Origin: Bin87 sp965116565
GTDB taxonomy: Bacteria > Chloroflexota > Dehalococcoidia > Lucifugimonadales > UBA3495
Length of the DNA stretch: 64,000 nt
Direction of reading: 5' to 3'
Assembly: GCA_965116565.1 (NCBI GenBank)
Contig: OZ220699.1
Location: 2,418,001 to 2,482,000 of the forward strand
Below, piece after piece: positions 34,783-43,832 of the stretch (positions are counted from its first letter, which is position 1; every line of letters begins with the position of its first letter). The notes under the pieces were generated by a model. The model was given only the letters and a program-made list of their open reading frames with translations, did not search any database and had not been told where the DNA came from. Position numbers and translations under genes: made by a program.

Positions 34783-35448
34783 CTAAACTTCGATCTCCAC
34801 GTCTCCGTACCGGTCGAAGAATCGGTCCTGCAGCCCCGAGAACTTCTCACGATACGCGTTGGTGTGGATGCGGTCCGTGGTCATGATAACCGCGTCCTCC
34901 CGGTTGTCGGCGTAGTAGTTCTTGCGGATCCCAACCTCGTTGAATCCGTATTTGTCGTACAGGCGCTGGGCAATGAAATTGGAGACCCGGGCCTCCAGCG
35001 TCACTTCCTCCAATCCCTGCTCGTAGGCCGCCCGCAGCGTCCCGATCAACAGGAGTTCGCCGATTCCCCGTCCCCTCAGGGACTCCCGCACCGCGATTTC
35101 GGTAATGTGCGCTTGGTCCCCCTGGAACCATATCCCCACGTAGCCCGCGATGGCGTCGTCTCCGTCGTCGTTCCGAGACCCGAAAACCGACGTGACCCCG
35201 CGTATCATCCGGGCCCACATCGACGAGTCGGGTGGCTCCTCCCCTTTTGGGATCCCGACGGCTGTCGGCGTTTCGTCTTCGTTGATGAGGTATGCGACCA
35301 GGAAGCGGCAGTGCCGGCTGTTCAACTCCCTGCGGAACTGCGTGCCCACCCATCCGGTTGAAAAAGCCTCGTGCTCAATCTCTATTACCTGCGAGATATC
35401 CTCTGCTCGCATCCGACGCAACGCGACGTCCATAGCATCCTGTCCCAT
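34783..35448 (-). CDS. rimI: GNAT acetyltransferase, RimI-like
   Basis: The 221-residue protein is a Gcn5-related N-acetyltransferase. RMRAEDISQVIEIEHEAFSTGW at the N-terminus and ITEIAVRESLRGRGIGELLLIGTL (acetyl-CoA binding Q/RxxGxG/A, here RGRGIG) are close to RimI, which acetylates the N-terminus of ribosomal protein S18. An insertion of about 45 residues around 65-100, rich in charged residues, makes it longer than the usual 150-160, so a different substrate is possible. Its ATG overlaps the stop of the endonuclease Q gene by one base (TAATG). Confidence 0.78.
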   Translation of the reverse strand: MGQDAMDVALRRMRAEDISQVIEIEHEAFSTGWVGTQFRRELNSRHCRFLVAYLINEDETPTAVGIPKGEEPPDSSMWARMIRGVTSVFGSRNDDGDDAIAGYVGIWFQGDQAHITEIAVRESLRGRGIGELLLIGTLRAAYEQGLEEVTLEARVSNFIAQRLYDKYGFNEVGIRKNYYADNREDAVIMTTDRIHTNAYREKFSGLQDRFFDRYGDVEIEV

Positions 35449-36716
35449 TATCGGGTCTGCGATCCCTCGATATCGTCGGTCATCAGCTTGACCGACCCGT
35501 ACACCCCGTCGTAGCCGGGTTCTACGTAAACCTCGCCTGATCGCGCGGCCAGTACCGCCCGCGCCAGCGACTCGCCCGCCGCCGGAATCAGGTCCCTCTC
35601 CGAGGTGTACAGCAGCGTGGCAAGTTCGCTGCCGAAATGATCGGTCAGCCTATTGTACTCCCTGACCACCCGGCGTGCGTTCACTCCCACGTTCATCGTG
35701 CCTGCGATAATTTCCTGTAGCGGCGCCAGCCGCGTGAACGGCGGATGCCAGCCATCTGATCGGATCCATCCGTCCGCGCCAACCTCCGGGTCGGTGCTGA
35801 TCACCCGGCTCGACAATTCCGACACCCGGTGCAGCACCCCCAGCGTGAGCTCGCGACCGCACACCGGACACGACGTCCCATGCGCCGCCTCGTCAGCCGG
35901 CCCGTACACCACTCCGCATTTCCGGTGCCCGCTGTAGTGGTATTTGCCTCCCTCCGGATAAAACTCCACCGTGAAATCCGCGCCCGCATTCCGCAGCGCC
36001 TCCGACAATGCAGGCCAGGACAATTCCCCCCTCATAGCCGTCATTTCACGCCCCAACCGCGCCGGCGAGTGCGCGTCGGAGAACGACACGATACTGCGTC
36101 CGTCCAATTCGCTCACCCACCGGTTCATCGCCGGATCCGACGACAGGCCGCTCTCCACCGCCGTCACCAACGGCGCCAGGTCGCCGAAGCACTCCTCCAG
36201 GCTGTCGAACCCGCCCTTCGATCCGTAAACCCCGTACCACGGCGTCCAGGCGTGTGCCGGAATCACGATCGACTCTGGATGACAGTCCAAAGCCAGCTCC
36301 ATGAGGTCCCGGGCCGAAAGGCTGACCGTCGGTCGTCCGTCGTTGGTCAGTTTGCCGTGCTCGCTCAGCCCGTACGTCAGGTCATCCGCCGCATCCAGTG
36401 TGGGCATCAGTACCAGCACGTGAATACGCCGCGTCCGCCCACCCTGCTTGTACACGCAGCTGATCTCCGTGCCGGGCACGAACCTCACGCCGTTGTAACT
36501 GTGCAGCCCGTCGTCATCGACCCGCAGACCCGCACGAAGCTCTTTGGCCCAAAGGGGATGGGTGAAGTCGCCGGTCGCCAGGAGGTCAATCCCTTTGCGG
36601 CCCGCCCAGCTACTGAGCGAATCCAGCGACAGCGCCTTGCTGCAGGCGAACGCATACCGCGAATGGATGTGCAGATCAGCGATGAACGACGCCGACCCGT
36701 CCGGATGGCCGGGCAT
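35448..36716 (-). CDS. PHP-domain endonuclease Q-like DNA repair protein
   Basis: The 422-residue protein matches endonuclease Q, which cuts DNA 5' of deaminated bases (uracil, hypoxanthine, xanthine) and abasic sites. The N-terminal PHP domain has the metal motif ADLHIHSRYAFACSKALSLDSLSSWA and GIDLLATGDFTHPLW, later IVIPAHAWTPWYG and SFSDAHSP. The C-terminal part carries the four-cysteine zinc element (KCGVVYG...TSCPVCGRELTLGVLHRVSEL) that separates EndoQ from other PHP proteins. EndoQ is known mainly in Thermococcales and some bacilli. The start ATG 36716 overlaps the upstream stop (TGATG). Confidence 0.85.
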   Translation of the reverse strand: MPGHPDGSASFIADLHIHSRYAFACSKALSLDSLSSWAGRKGIDLLATGDFTHPLWAKELRAGLRVDDDGLHSYNGVRFVPGTEISCVYKQGGRTRRIHVLVLMPTLDAADDLTYGLSEHGKLTNDGRPTVSLSARDLMELALDCHPESIVIPAHAWTPWYGVYGSKGGFDSLEECFGDLAPLVTAVESGLSSDPAMNRWVSELDGRSIVSFSDAHSPARLGREMTAMRGELSWPALSEALRNAGADFTVEFYPEGGKYHYSGHRKCGVVYGPADEAAHGTSCPVCGRELTLGVLHRVSELSSRVISTDPEVGADGWIRSDGWHPPFTRLAPLQEIIAGTMNVGVNARRVVREYNRLTDHFGSELATLLYTSERDLIPAAGESLARAVLAARSGEVYVEPGYDGVYGSVKLMTDDIEGSQTR

Positions 36717-37471
36717 CAAACGGCAAGTAGCAGATCAGCCAGCTCTCGCGGTTTTTGAGTGGCCGCCTGGTGACCTGCCTCCAGCTCCACTACGTTCGCC
36801 CCCGGTATTCGCGCCGCCATCGCTCGCTGTTGGGACGGCGCGATCAAGCCGTCCTCCCCAAGAACCACATAGGTGACCGGACACGGCAACTCATCGAGGT
36901 CCAGGGACACCGGTTGAGTCAGCATGCGCAGCGGCAACGGCCCCAGGTGCCCCACCGTCTCCACTTGCTGCATCGGCTCCAGGCCTTTGCACGTGTAGTT
37001 GCTCACCAGGCTGCGGGGAACCTGGATATCCTTGCCGGTGAGTGTACTCACGATCTTGCACATCGAAATGGCCGCCCGCAGCGGCGTTGGATACGCGGAG
37101 ACCGGTGCGCCCCGGTTCGAGGGCACCAGGCCGGCCACCAGCACCAGGCGTTTGGGCTTCGGCTGAAGTTCGCCCAGGGCCTGCAACGCCACCGTGCCCC
37201 CCAATTCGTGCGCGGCGATTATGTAATCCGAAAATCCTTCCCGCTCCACCAGGTTGGTGATCGCGAGCACTCCCTCCGACATGTCCACCAGCCCGGCGTC
37301 GAGGGCCGCGTCCGACCCTTGACCGGGCAGGTCCACCGCGCGCACCCGGACTGCTTGTCGCTGGCGATATAGGCTGGGCGGGTGCTCCACCGGGGCGGTC
37401 ATTTGGCCCCAGACCTTGCCCCAACTCCACGCGCCTTGTCCGGCTCCGTGCACCAACAAATAGTCCGTCAC
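36716..37471 (-). CDS. Alpha/beta hydrolase-fold protein lacking the serine nucleophile
   Basis: The 251-residue protein has the alpha/beta hydrolase frame of the MES/salicylate-esterase type: the oxyanion LLVHGAGQGAWSW at the start, DLPGQGSD near residue 48, the acid in LGEDGLIAPS and the C-terminal catalytic histidine in ELEAGHQAATQKP. At the nucleophile elbow the usual GHSxGG is AAHELGG, with glutamate E89 in place of serine. Hydrolysis by the standard mechanism is therefore unlikely; a lyase-like or binding function is possible. It is translationally coupled to the endonuclease Q gene downstream. Confidence 0.78.
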   Translation of the reverse strand: MTDYLLVHGAGQGAWSWGKVWGQMTAPVEHPPSLYRQRQAVRVRAVDLPGQGSDAALDAGLVDMSEGVLAITNLVEREGFSDYIIAAHELGGTVALQALGELQPKPKRLVLVAGLVPSNRGAPVSAYPTPLRAAISMCKIVSTLTGKDIQVPRSLVSNYTCKGLEPMQQVETVGHLGPLPLRMLTQPVSLDLDELPCPVTYVVLGEDGLIAPSQQRAMAARIPGANVVELEAGHQAATQKPRELADLLLAV

Positions 37472-37513
37472 GATTTCACCCGTTGTCTCCCAGAGCGTGT
37501 TTGTGGCGCGTTT

Positions 37514-38917
37514 TTACGCCAATATCTCTTTCAAGGCTCGCAGCGCATCATCATCCTGCTCGGGCAGCACCGTTCTTGGGTCCAGCCGCACCGCATCGTC
37601 CTCGATCCGCGCGATCACCGGCGTCGATCTGCCGCGCAGCCCTGCCAGCAGCGACTCCGGGCTCATACCGCCGCCATTGGCCGAGATCGAAAGCGCCCAC
37701 GACTCCAGCGTCTCTCCCGGCAGGCTGCCGCCCCCGACAGCCGACCTCGCGGGTTCGACGGTTATCTCGCATCCCGGCGATCCTCCAACCATTACGCGCC
37801 ATCGTTCCGCCCTGGCCTTGATGTCGCCCGGTTTCGCGGCAATCATACGCCACACCGGCACCTCGGACTCCGCGGTTCCGCTCAGGTAGTGCGTCAGCGT
37901 CGCGGTCAGGCTGGCGAGGCTCATCTTGTCGATGCGCACCGCCCGCGCCAGCGGGTGCCGCTCCAGCGTCTGCACCAGTTCCCGCGTGCCCACCACGATG
38001 CCGGCCTGCGGGCCGCCCAGCAGCTTGTCCCCGGAAAAGAACACCAGCCCGGTACCGGCCGCGATTGCCTCCTGCGGCATTGGCTCGTGCGCCAGGCCGT
38101 ACCTGTCCGTCGGCAGCAAAGCGCCGGATCCCACGTCGTGCAACACCGGAATCCCCGCGTGTTCCCCAAGTTGCACTAACTCCCGCTCGTCCACAGCGGC
38201 GGTGAACCCTTCCACGCGAAAGTTGCTGGCGTGAGCTTTCAGGAAGGCGGCCGTGTCATCCGTCACGGCGTCCGCGTAGTCGCGCACGTAAGTCCGGTTG
38301 GTCGTGCCGACGTCCACCAGCGTGCATCCGCTCTGGCGCAGCACGTCGGGGATGCGGAACCCGCCGCCGATCTCCACAGCCTCGCCCCGCGCCACTATGA
38401 CCTCGCGCCCGGCCGCCAGCGCCGCCAGTCCCAGCAGCAGCGCCGACGCGTTGTTGTTCACCACCAACGCGGCCTCCGCGCCCGTGATCTGCCGCAGCAG
38501 AGATTGCAGGTGCGCCTGCCTAGACCCCCGTCGACCCGTAGAGAGATCTATCTCCAGGTCCGAGTACCCACGCGCCACGGCATCGGCGGCGGCCAATGCG
38601 GCCTTGCTCAACGGCGCCCGACCCAGGTTCGTATGGATCACCACTCCCGTCGCGTTGATCAGCGGTCTCGGCGACGGCGCCACCAGGTCGTCGATGGTGC
38701 GGCGCACCGTCTCGGCGATCTCATCCAGGGACCCGGATTCGCCCCCGGCAAGTATGCTCCGCCGCGCTTCGTCAACCGCGTCCCGCGTCAAGTCCACCAC
38801 CCAGTCGCGGCCGTAGGTCGAAACCGCGTCCGCCAGCGTGTCGCTGCTGACGACGCGCTCGACGCTCGGGAGGTTGCGTAGTAGTTGACTGGTCACGGAT
38901 CTCTTCGGCGCGCCCAT
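37514..38917 (-). CDS. selA: L-seryl-tRNA(Sec) selenium transferase
   Basis: The 467-residue protein converts seryl-tRNA(Sec) to selenocysteyl-tRNA(Sec) with selenophosphate. Landmarks are the N-terminal LLRNLPSVERVV helix that recognises the tRNA, INATGVVIHTNLGRAPLS near residue 90, VVNNNASALLL, and the PLP lysine in FFSGDKLLGGPQAGI. The length equals typical SelA (about 463) when ATG 38917 is used; the frame opens further at 39016. Its presence means the organism inserts selenocysteine at UGA, which supports the two UGA-containing genes at 49738-51250. selB, selC and selD are not in the window. Confidence 0.95.
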   Translation of the reverse strand: MGAPKRSVTSQLLRNLPSVERVVSSDTLADAVSTYGRDWVVDLTRDAVDEARRSILAGGESGSLDEIAETVRRTIDDLVAPSPRPLINATGVVIHTNLGRAPLSKAALAAADAVARGYSDLEIDLSTGRRGSRQAHLQSLLRQITGAEAALVVNNNASALLLGLAALAAGREVIVARGEAVEIGGGFRIPDVLRQSGCTLVDVGTTNRTYVRDYADAVTDDTAAFLKAHASNFRVEGFTAAVDERELVQLGEHAGIPVLHDVGSGALLPTDRYGLAHEPMPQEAIAAGTGLVFFSGDKLLGGPQAGIVVGTRELVQTLERHPLARAVRIDKMSLASLTATLTHYLSGTAESEVPVWRMIAAKPGDIKARAERWRVMVGGSPGCEITVEPARSAVGGGSLPGETLESWALSISANGGGMSPESLLAGLRGRSTPVIARIEDDAVRLDPRTVLPEQDDDALRALKEILA

Positions 38918-39099
38918 TGGGTTAAACGACGGGTTGGGCCGCTGTATTCTATCATCCGATCTGCTTCTCGCCATGCCCTCCATCGAGAGCGACATGCCTG
39001 ACAACACAACCCGCAAGCCCGGCTGCTATCGACTATAATTGAGCCCCGCATTTCCCGGCGCGCACCGCCAACCCTACGGTTTCAGTAGGAGGTCACAGC

Positions 39100-39306
39100 A
39101 TGAATCCGAAAATCATTGGCCTCTGCATCGTCATCGTATTCGCGGTCGCAATCGTGTTCGGAGGAATCCATTACTCCTTGGCAATCATCGAGGCGTCATC
39201 GGCTTCTGCCGGCCCGGCCGAGGGCGAGTACGTCGCCCGCCTTGCGCCGGACGCTCAGGAGGACCCGGCAATCTCCGCCCTGAAGTACGTCTGCCTGTTC
39301 CACTGA
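39100..39306 (+). CDS. Small membrane-anchored hypothetical protein
   Basis: A 68-residue protein with one N-terminal hydrophobic segment (IIGLCIVIVFAVAIVFGGIHY) and an acidic Ala/Pro-rich tail ending in KYVCLFH. GTAGGAGG lies 8 bases before ATG, and a perfect TATAAT is found at 39034-39039, so expression is likely. It precedes the acyl-CoA dehydrogenase gene by 51 bases. No family is recognised. Confidence 0.6.
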   Translation: MNPKIIGLCIVIVFAVAIVFGGIHYSLAIIEASSASAGPAEGEYVARLAPDAQEDPAISALKYVCLFH

Positions 39307-39357
39307 ATCGCGCCGAATTTCACCACCCCGACAATCCTGAACCTACCCGGAGTAACG

Positions 39358-40596
39358 ATGACCACAGAGACCGGTTTGCCCCCTGCGCTCGATGCCCTCA
39401 AGAGCACCGTCCGCCGGATTATCCGCGACGAGTGCGTTCCCCTTGAGCCCGGATACCTCGCCCATCCGCCTCAGGAAGGCGAACCGGAAAACGGCGCTCC
39501 TCGCGGGGTGCTGGAAACCGTTCCGGGCGTGCTGGGCACGTTGACTGAAGACCAGTGGGCGCGCCTGCACAACCTCTCCAAACAGACCGGAATCTACACC
39601 TCGTTCGTCCCCGAGGACTACGGCGGCGGCGGCATGGGAGCGCTGGGCCATCTGGTTCTCGAAGAGGAAATCCACCAGAGCATCGTCCACCTGCCCACGT
39701 CGCCCGTTCCCATGTTCATGATCGGCGCCTGCACCCCGGAGCAGGAGCAGAAATACCTCTACCCCGCCATCAACGGCGACCTGTACTACTCGTTCGGCCA
39801 GACCGAGCCCGAGGCCGGCTCCGACCCGGGCGGGATGATGCAGACCCGCGCCGTCCGCGACGGCGACGACTGGATCATCAACGGCACCAAGATGTTCATC
39901 TCCGGCGCCGCCTCCGCCGATTTCCTCCTCGTCCAGGCCGTCACCGACCCCGATAAGCGTCAGCGTGGCGGCATCACCATGTTCATCATTGACAACCCCA
40001 CGCCCGGCGTCACCTTCGAGCCCATCCGCGTCTGGATCGTCCCCACCAAGGCCCAGCAGCACTACATCCATCTGGACAACGTCCGCGTCCCCCAGACCCA
40101 GGTCCTCGGCGAGGTCGGAGAGGGCTTCAACCTCGGCCAGCAGTGGCTCGTCCACCACGACCGCCTCCTGCGCGGCGCCATGGCCCTGGGTATCCTCACC
40201 CGCGCCCTCCAGATGGCAATCGACTGGTCCCAGGAGCGCGTCACCTACGGCCGCCCCATCGCCGACCGTCAGGCCATCCAGTGGATGCTCACCGACGTAT
40301 ATATGGACATCATCGCCCTCCGCGCCGTCGCCCGCGAGACCGCCGCCCGCGCCGACGCCGGCGAGGATGTGCGCGTCGAAGCCTCCATGGTCAAATACGC
40401 CGCCGGCGAGTGGGGTTGGCGCAGCATCGACAAGATCATGCAGATATTCGGCGGCATGGGCGAAACCCTCGACATGCCCATCCCCCACTGGTACCACATG
40501 CTCCGCCACGCCCGCATCGGCGGCGGCACCTCCGAGATCCATAAATTCGTGATGGCCCGCGCCCTGTTGGGTGGCCGGGTCAACTTCCAGGGATAG
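39358..40596 (+). CDS. Acyl-CoA dehydrogenase family protein
   Basis: The 412-residue flavoprotein has the three-part acyl-CoA dehydrogenase fold: an N-terminal helical domain, the middle beta domain with YYSFGQTEPEAGSDPGGMMQTRAVRDGDDWIINGTKMFISGA (FAD/substrate contact near residues 140-185), and the C-terminal helices ending ARIGGGTSEIHKFVMARALLG. In medium-chain enzymes the base is a glutamate in YEGT; here that position is GGGT, so the base may lie elsewhere as in isovaleryl- or long-chain enzymes, or the reaction may differ. The substrate is unknown. Confidence 0.9.
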   Translation: MTTETGLPPALDALKSTVRRIIRDECVPLEPGYLAHPPQEGEPENGAPRGVLETVPGVLGTLTEDQWARLHNLSKQTGIYTSFVPEDYGGGGMGALGHLVLEEEIHQSIVHLPTSPVPMFMIGACTPEQEQKYLYPAINGDLYYSFGQTEPEAGSDPGGMMQTRAVRDGDDWIINGTKMFISGAASADFLLVQAVTDPDKRQRGGITMFIIDNPTPGVTFEPIRVWIVPTKAQQHYIHLDNVRVPQTQVLGEVGEGFNLGQQWLVHHDRLLRGAMALGILTRALQMAIDWSQERVTYGRPIADRQAIQWMLTDVYMDIIALRAVARETAARADAGEDVRVEASMVKYAAGEWGWRSIDKIMQIFGGMGETLDMPIPHWYHMLRHARIGGGTSEIHKFVMARALLGGRVNFQG

Positions 40597-40681
40597 GCGC
40601 CTGGCTAGGACCAGTTCAGCGATGCGTCAACAACTCAATCGCGACCGCATATAAATGAACCGGAAATAAACGGAGGATTCA

Positions 40682-41482
40682 ATGCCCTATCAGAACGTGC
40701 TCAAATACACCCTGCCCGTGCTCGCCGTGGCCCTGGTAATGCTCATCGCCGCCTGGGCGTTCAACCTGCCCCCGGTGTCCGCCATCGCCGACCGCGACCA
40801 AAACCCTGCCGAATCCTCGACAACCGTTCCCGGCCTGCTGACCGACGACCAGATCGACGTCGCCCAGGTCTCCGGACGCGGAACCGCCACCGGGTCGCCC
40901 GACCTGGCCGAGCTGTCCCTGGCTGTTTCCGTCACCGCCGATACCGTCGTCTCAGCCCGCGACACCGCCGCAACCACCATGGACGACGTTCAGGAAGCCC
41001 TCACCGACGAGGACATCGACGAGGACGACATCGCCACCACATACTTCCGGATCCATCCCAATTACGAATACGGCCCCGACGGTCGTGAACAGGATGGCTA
41101 CACCGTCGAAAACGGCCTGGCCGTTACCGTTCGCGACACCGACGAGGTCGGCGCGGTGATCGACGCGGCGGTTACCGCCGGCGGCGACCACATCCAGTTC
41201 AACAACCTGAATTTTGCGATTTCGGATACCTCGGAGTTGGAAGAGGAAGCCAGAGAGGCCGCCATCGACAACATGCAGGAAAAGGCCGAGCAGATCGCCG
41301 AATTCTCCGGCCGCGAACTGGGCGACCTCAAAGTCGTCAGCGAATACCCCATCGGCGGCCACGGCGGGCCCACGCTTGAACGCGGCTTCGCCCTTGCCGC
41401 CGCTGCCTCCGCAGACACACCCATCACCGCGGGCGACAGCACGATCACCGTCGTGGTCTACGGCATCTACGAGCTCGAGTGA
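40682..41482 (+). CDS. SIMPL domain (DUF541) protein
   Basis: The 266-residue protein has an N-terminal signal anchor (TLPVLAVALVMLIAAWAF) and a DUF541/SIMPL domain starting VAQVSGRGTATGSPDLAELSLAVS and containing TYFRIHPNYEYGPDGREQDGYTVENGLAVTVRD, EEAREAAIDNMQEKAEQIAEFSGRELGDL and a C-terminal strand ITVVVYGIYELE. The family (YggE, BP26) is exported and linked to oxidative stress or scaffolding in the envelope. GGAGG lies 7 bases before ATG. It ends 6 bases before dcd but is functionally unrelated to it. Confidence 0.83.
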   Translation: MPYQNVLKYTLPVLAVALVMLIAAWAFNLPPVSAIADRDQNPAESSTTVPGLLTDDQIDVAQVSGRGTATGSPDLAELSLAVSVTADTVVSARDTAATTMDDVQEALTDEDIDEDDIATTYFRIHPNYEYGPDGREQDGYTVENGLAVTVRDTDEVGAVIDAAVTAGGDHIQFNNLNFAISDTSELEEEAREAAIDNMQEKAEQIAEFSGRELGDLKVVSEYPIGGHGGPTLERGFALAAAASADTPITAGDSTITVVVYGIYELE

Positions 41483-41488
41483 TCTCCG

Positions 41489-42055
41489 ATGGTACTCAGC
41501 GACCGCACCATCCGCCGCGAACTCGACGAGGGTCGAATAGTCGTCGACCCCATCAATCCCGACGACATCCAGCCGGCCAGCATCGACCTCCACCTCGACA
41601 ATCGTTTCCTCGTATTCTCCAACTCCCGTCGCCCGTACATCGACGTCCGCGAATCCCAGGCTGATCTCACCGAGGAAGTCGAAATCCAGGGCGAAGATCA
41701 ATTCATCCTGCACCCCGGGGAGTTCGTCCTCGGCAGTACCCTTGAGCACATCGAACTCCCCGACGACCTCGTCGCCCGCCTGGAGGGCAAGAGCAGCCTG
41801 GGCCGCATCGGTCTGCTGATCCACAGCACGGCCGGCTTCGTCGATCCCGGCTGGCGCGGCCGCCTGACCCTGGAGCTCAGCAACGTCGCCCGCCTGCCCA
41901 TCGCCCTCTACCACGGAATGAAAATCGGCCAGATCTCCTTCCTGCGCCTCACCGAACCCGCCGAGCGTTTGTATGGCTCTCCGGAGTTGGGCAGCAAGTA
42001 TCAGGGCCAGTCCGGGCCCACCGCCAGCCGGTTCCACCAGGACTTCGCTCCATGA
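41489..42055 (+). CDS. dcd: dCTP deaminase
   Basis: The 188-residue protein belongs to the trimeric dCTP deaminase/dUTPase superfamily and feeds dTTP synthesis by deaminating dCTP to dUTP. The conserved block EGKSSLGRIGLLIHSTAGFVDPGWRGRLTLELSN is near residues 95-130, with the catalytic glutamate within the GRLTLEL strand, and the C-terminal nucleotide-closing tail YQGQSGPTASR is present. The four-base ATGA overlap with ribD places it at the head of a riboflavin operon. Confidence 0.92.
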   Translation: MVLSDRTIRRELDEGRIVVDPINPDDIQPASIDLHLDNRFLVFSNSRRPYIDVRESQADLTEEVEIQGEDQFILHPGEFVLGSTLEHIELPDDLVARLEGKSSLGRIGLLIHSTAGFVDPGWRGRLTLELSNVARLPIALYHGMKIGQISFLRLTEPAERLYGSPELGSKYQGQSGPTASRFHQDFAP

Positions 42056-43215
42056 CACAACCGGATCGTGCCGGGACCGGCGACCCAATGACGGCAACCG
42101 TCGATCCCATGCGACGGGCCCTCGATCTCGCCCGCTCGGCCCTGGGTACCACCAGTCCCAACCCCGCGGTCGGCGCTGTGATCGTGCGCGATTCAACCGT
42201 GGTCGGCGAGGGACACACCCTCCCGGCGGGTCAGCACCACGCGGAAATCGGCGCGTTGCAACAGGCCGGGCCCGCCGCCCGCGGCGCCACCCTCTACTGC
42301 ACCCTCGAACCCTGCTGCCACTACGGCCGCACCCCTCCGTGCACAGACGCCGTGATCAACGCCGGCATCGCCCGTGTCATCTACGCCGTCCGCGATCCCA
42401 ACCCTCGCGTCGCCGGCGGTGGAGAGACCGCCCTGCGCGCCGCCGGCATCGCCGTCCAACACCAGCCCGATCCGGCCGCCGACGAACTCTACGAGGCATT
42501 CGCCAAACACATCACCACCGGCCTGCCCTTCGTGGTCGCCAAGTTCGCCATGAGTCTGGACGGCAAGATCGCCACCCGCACCGGCGCGTCCCAGTGGATC
42601 ACCGGCCCCGACGCCCGCGCCCGCGTCCAGCAGATGCGCAAAGAGCTTGACGGCATCATGGTCGGCATCGGCACCACCCTCACTGACGACCCTCAGTTGA
42701 CCGCCCGCGACCCCAGCGGCAACGCGCTCCCGTCCAACCTCCAACCCGTGCGCATCGTGGTCGACAGCCACGCCCGCACTCCTCCCGACGCCCGCATGCT
42801 CCGCCAGCCCGGCCGCACCATCATCGCGACGTGCGGCGGCATCGACCACGCCCGTATCGCCGCGCTCGAGGACGCCGGCGCCGAGGTGCGCGATTTCCCC
42901 GGCCCGAATGGCCGCGTCAATCTGCCCGCCATGCTCGAATCCCTGGGCGCCGACGGCATGATGAGCGTGCTCGTCGAGGGCGGCGGCGAGGTGCTGGGCG
43001 CGATGCTCGACGCCGGGCTCATCGACAAGGTCTGCGCGTTCGTAGCCCCCAAGCTCATCGGAGGCGCCGCCGCCAGTTCGCCCATTGGGGGCAACGGCGC
43101 TACCGTCATGGCCGACGTCTGGAATCTCGAGCGCGCCTGCTTCGAACCGATCGGCCCCGACTGGCTCATCACCGGCTACCCCGCTCCCAGCCACCCCGTC
43201 CAAGGAGGCTCCTGA
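42052..43215 (+). CDS. ribD: Bifunctional riboflavin deaminase/reductase RibD
   Basis: The 387-residue protein carries both middle steps of riboflavin synthesis. The N-terminal deaminase domain has the zinc motif HHAEIGAL and TLYCTLEPCCHYGRTPPCTDAV (CxxxGRxPPC). The C-terminal reductase domain starts FVVAKFAMSLDGKIATRTGASQWITG and has the NADPH segment GIMVGIGTTLTDDPQLTAR. ATG 42052 overlaps the dcd stop; internal ATG codons at residues 13 and 20 are alternative starts. The stop abuts ribE directly. Confidence 0.95.
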   Translation: MTQPDRAGTGDPMTATVDPMRRALDLARSALGTTSPNPAVGAVIVRDSTVVGEGHTLPAGQHHAEIGALQQAGPAARGATLYCTLEPCCHYGRTPPCTDAVINAGIARVIYAVRDPNPRVAGGGETALRAAGIAVQHQPDPAADELYEAFAKHITTGLPFVVAKFAMSLDGKIATRTGASQWITGPDARARVQQMRKELDGIMVGIGTTLTDDPQLTARDPSGNALPSNLQPVRIVVDSHARTPPDARMLRQPGRTIIATCGGIDHARIAALEDAGAEVRDFPGPNGRVNLPAMLESLGADGMMSVLVEGGGEVLGAMLDAGLIDKVCAFVAPKLIGGAAASSPIGGNGATVMADVWNLERACFEPIGPDWLITGYPAPSHPVQGGS

Positions 43216-43800
43216 ATGTTTACCGGAATCGTTGAGGAGGTCGGCCGGGTTTCCAGCCTGACCGACTACCGCCTGGTCCTGAACGCCGAAAAGGTTCTCT
43301 CGGACGCCAAAGTCGGCGACAGTATTTCCGTCAACGGCGCGTGCCTCACCGTGGTGGAGTTTGACGCCGCCGGCTTTTCCGTCGACCTTGCTCCAGAGAC
43401 CCTCCGTCGCACCTCGTTGGGCCAGGCCGGAAACGGCTCAGCCGTCAACTTGGAGCGCGCGCTGTCCGCCAACGACCGCATGGGCGGCCACATCGTGCAG
43501 GGGCATGTCGATGGCGCCGGTACCATCACCGCCCTCACTCCCGAGGCCGACTGCTACATCATGGAGATCGAAGCGCCGGAATCCCTGCTCCCTTACATCG
43601 TAGATAAGGGGTTCATCGCGGTTGACGGAATCAGTCTTACGGTGGTACAAAGAATCGACTCCCGTTTCACGATCTCGGTCATTCCGTTCACGATGCAGAA
43701 CACCAACTTGCACGAACGAACGGTGGGGGACCGGGTTAATCTTGAAGCGGATATTTTGGCTAAATACGTGGAAAGCCTCCTCCAATCCAGGTTGGATTGA
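43216..43800 (+). CDS. ribE: Riboflavin synthase alpha chain
   Basis: The 194-residue protein dismutates two 6,7-dimethyl-8-ribityllumazines to riboflavin. It begins with the family's MFTGIVEEVGRV and has two internally repeated lumazine-binding halves: SVNGACLTVV...LAPETLRRTSLG in the first and AVDGISLTVV...IPFTMQNTNL in the second, joined by DRMGGHIVQGHVDG. The length is typical. The ATG follows the ribD stop without a gap (TGAATG), with AGGAGG just upstream. Confidence 0.95.
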   Translation: MFTGIVEEVGRVSSLTDYRLVLNAEKVLSDAKVGDSISVNGACLTVVEFDAAGFSVDLAPETLRRTSLGQAGNGSAVNLERALSANDRMGGHIVQGHVDGAGTITALTPEADCYIMEIEAPESLLPYIVDKGFIAVDGISLTVVQRIDSRFTISVIPFTMQNTNLHERTVGDRVNLEADILAKYVESLLQSRLD

Positions 43801-43832
43801 CTTTCCGGGCCGGTATTGGAAATCGCTGACGG

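Noticed and set aside
39343..40542. A 399-codon minus-strand reading frame, rich in Gly, Asp and Val.
   Set aside because: It is the antisense of the acyl-CoA dehydrogenase; the composition is what the complement of such a gene gives.
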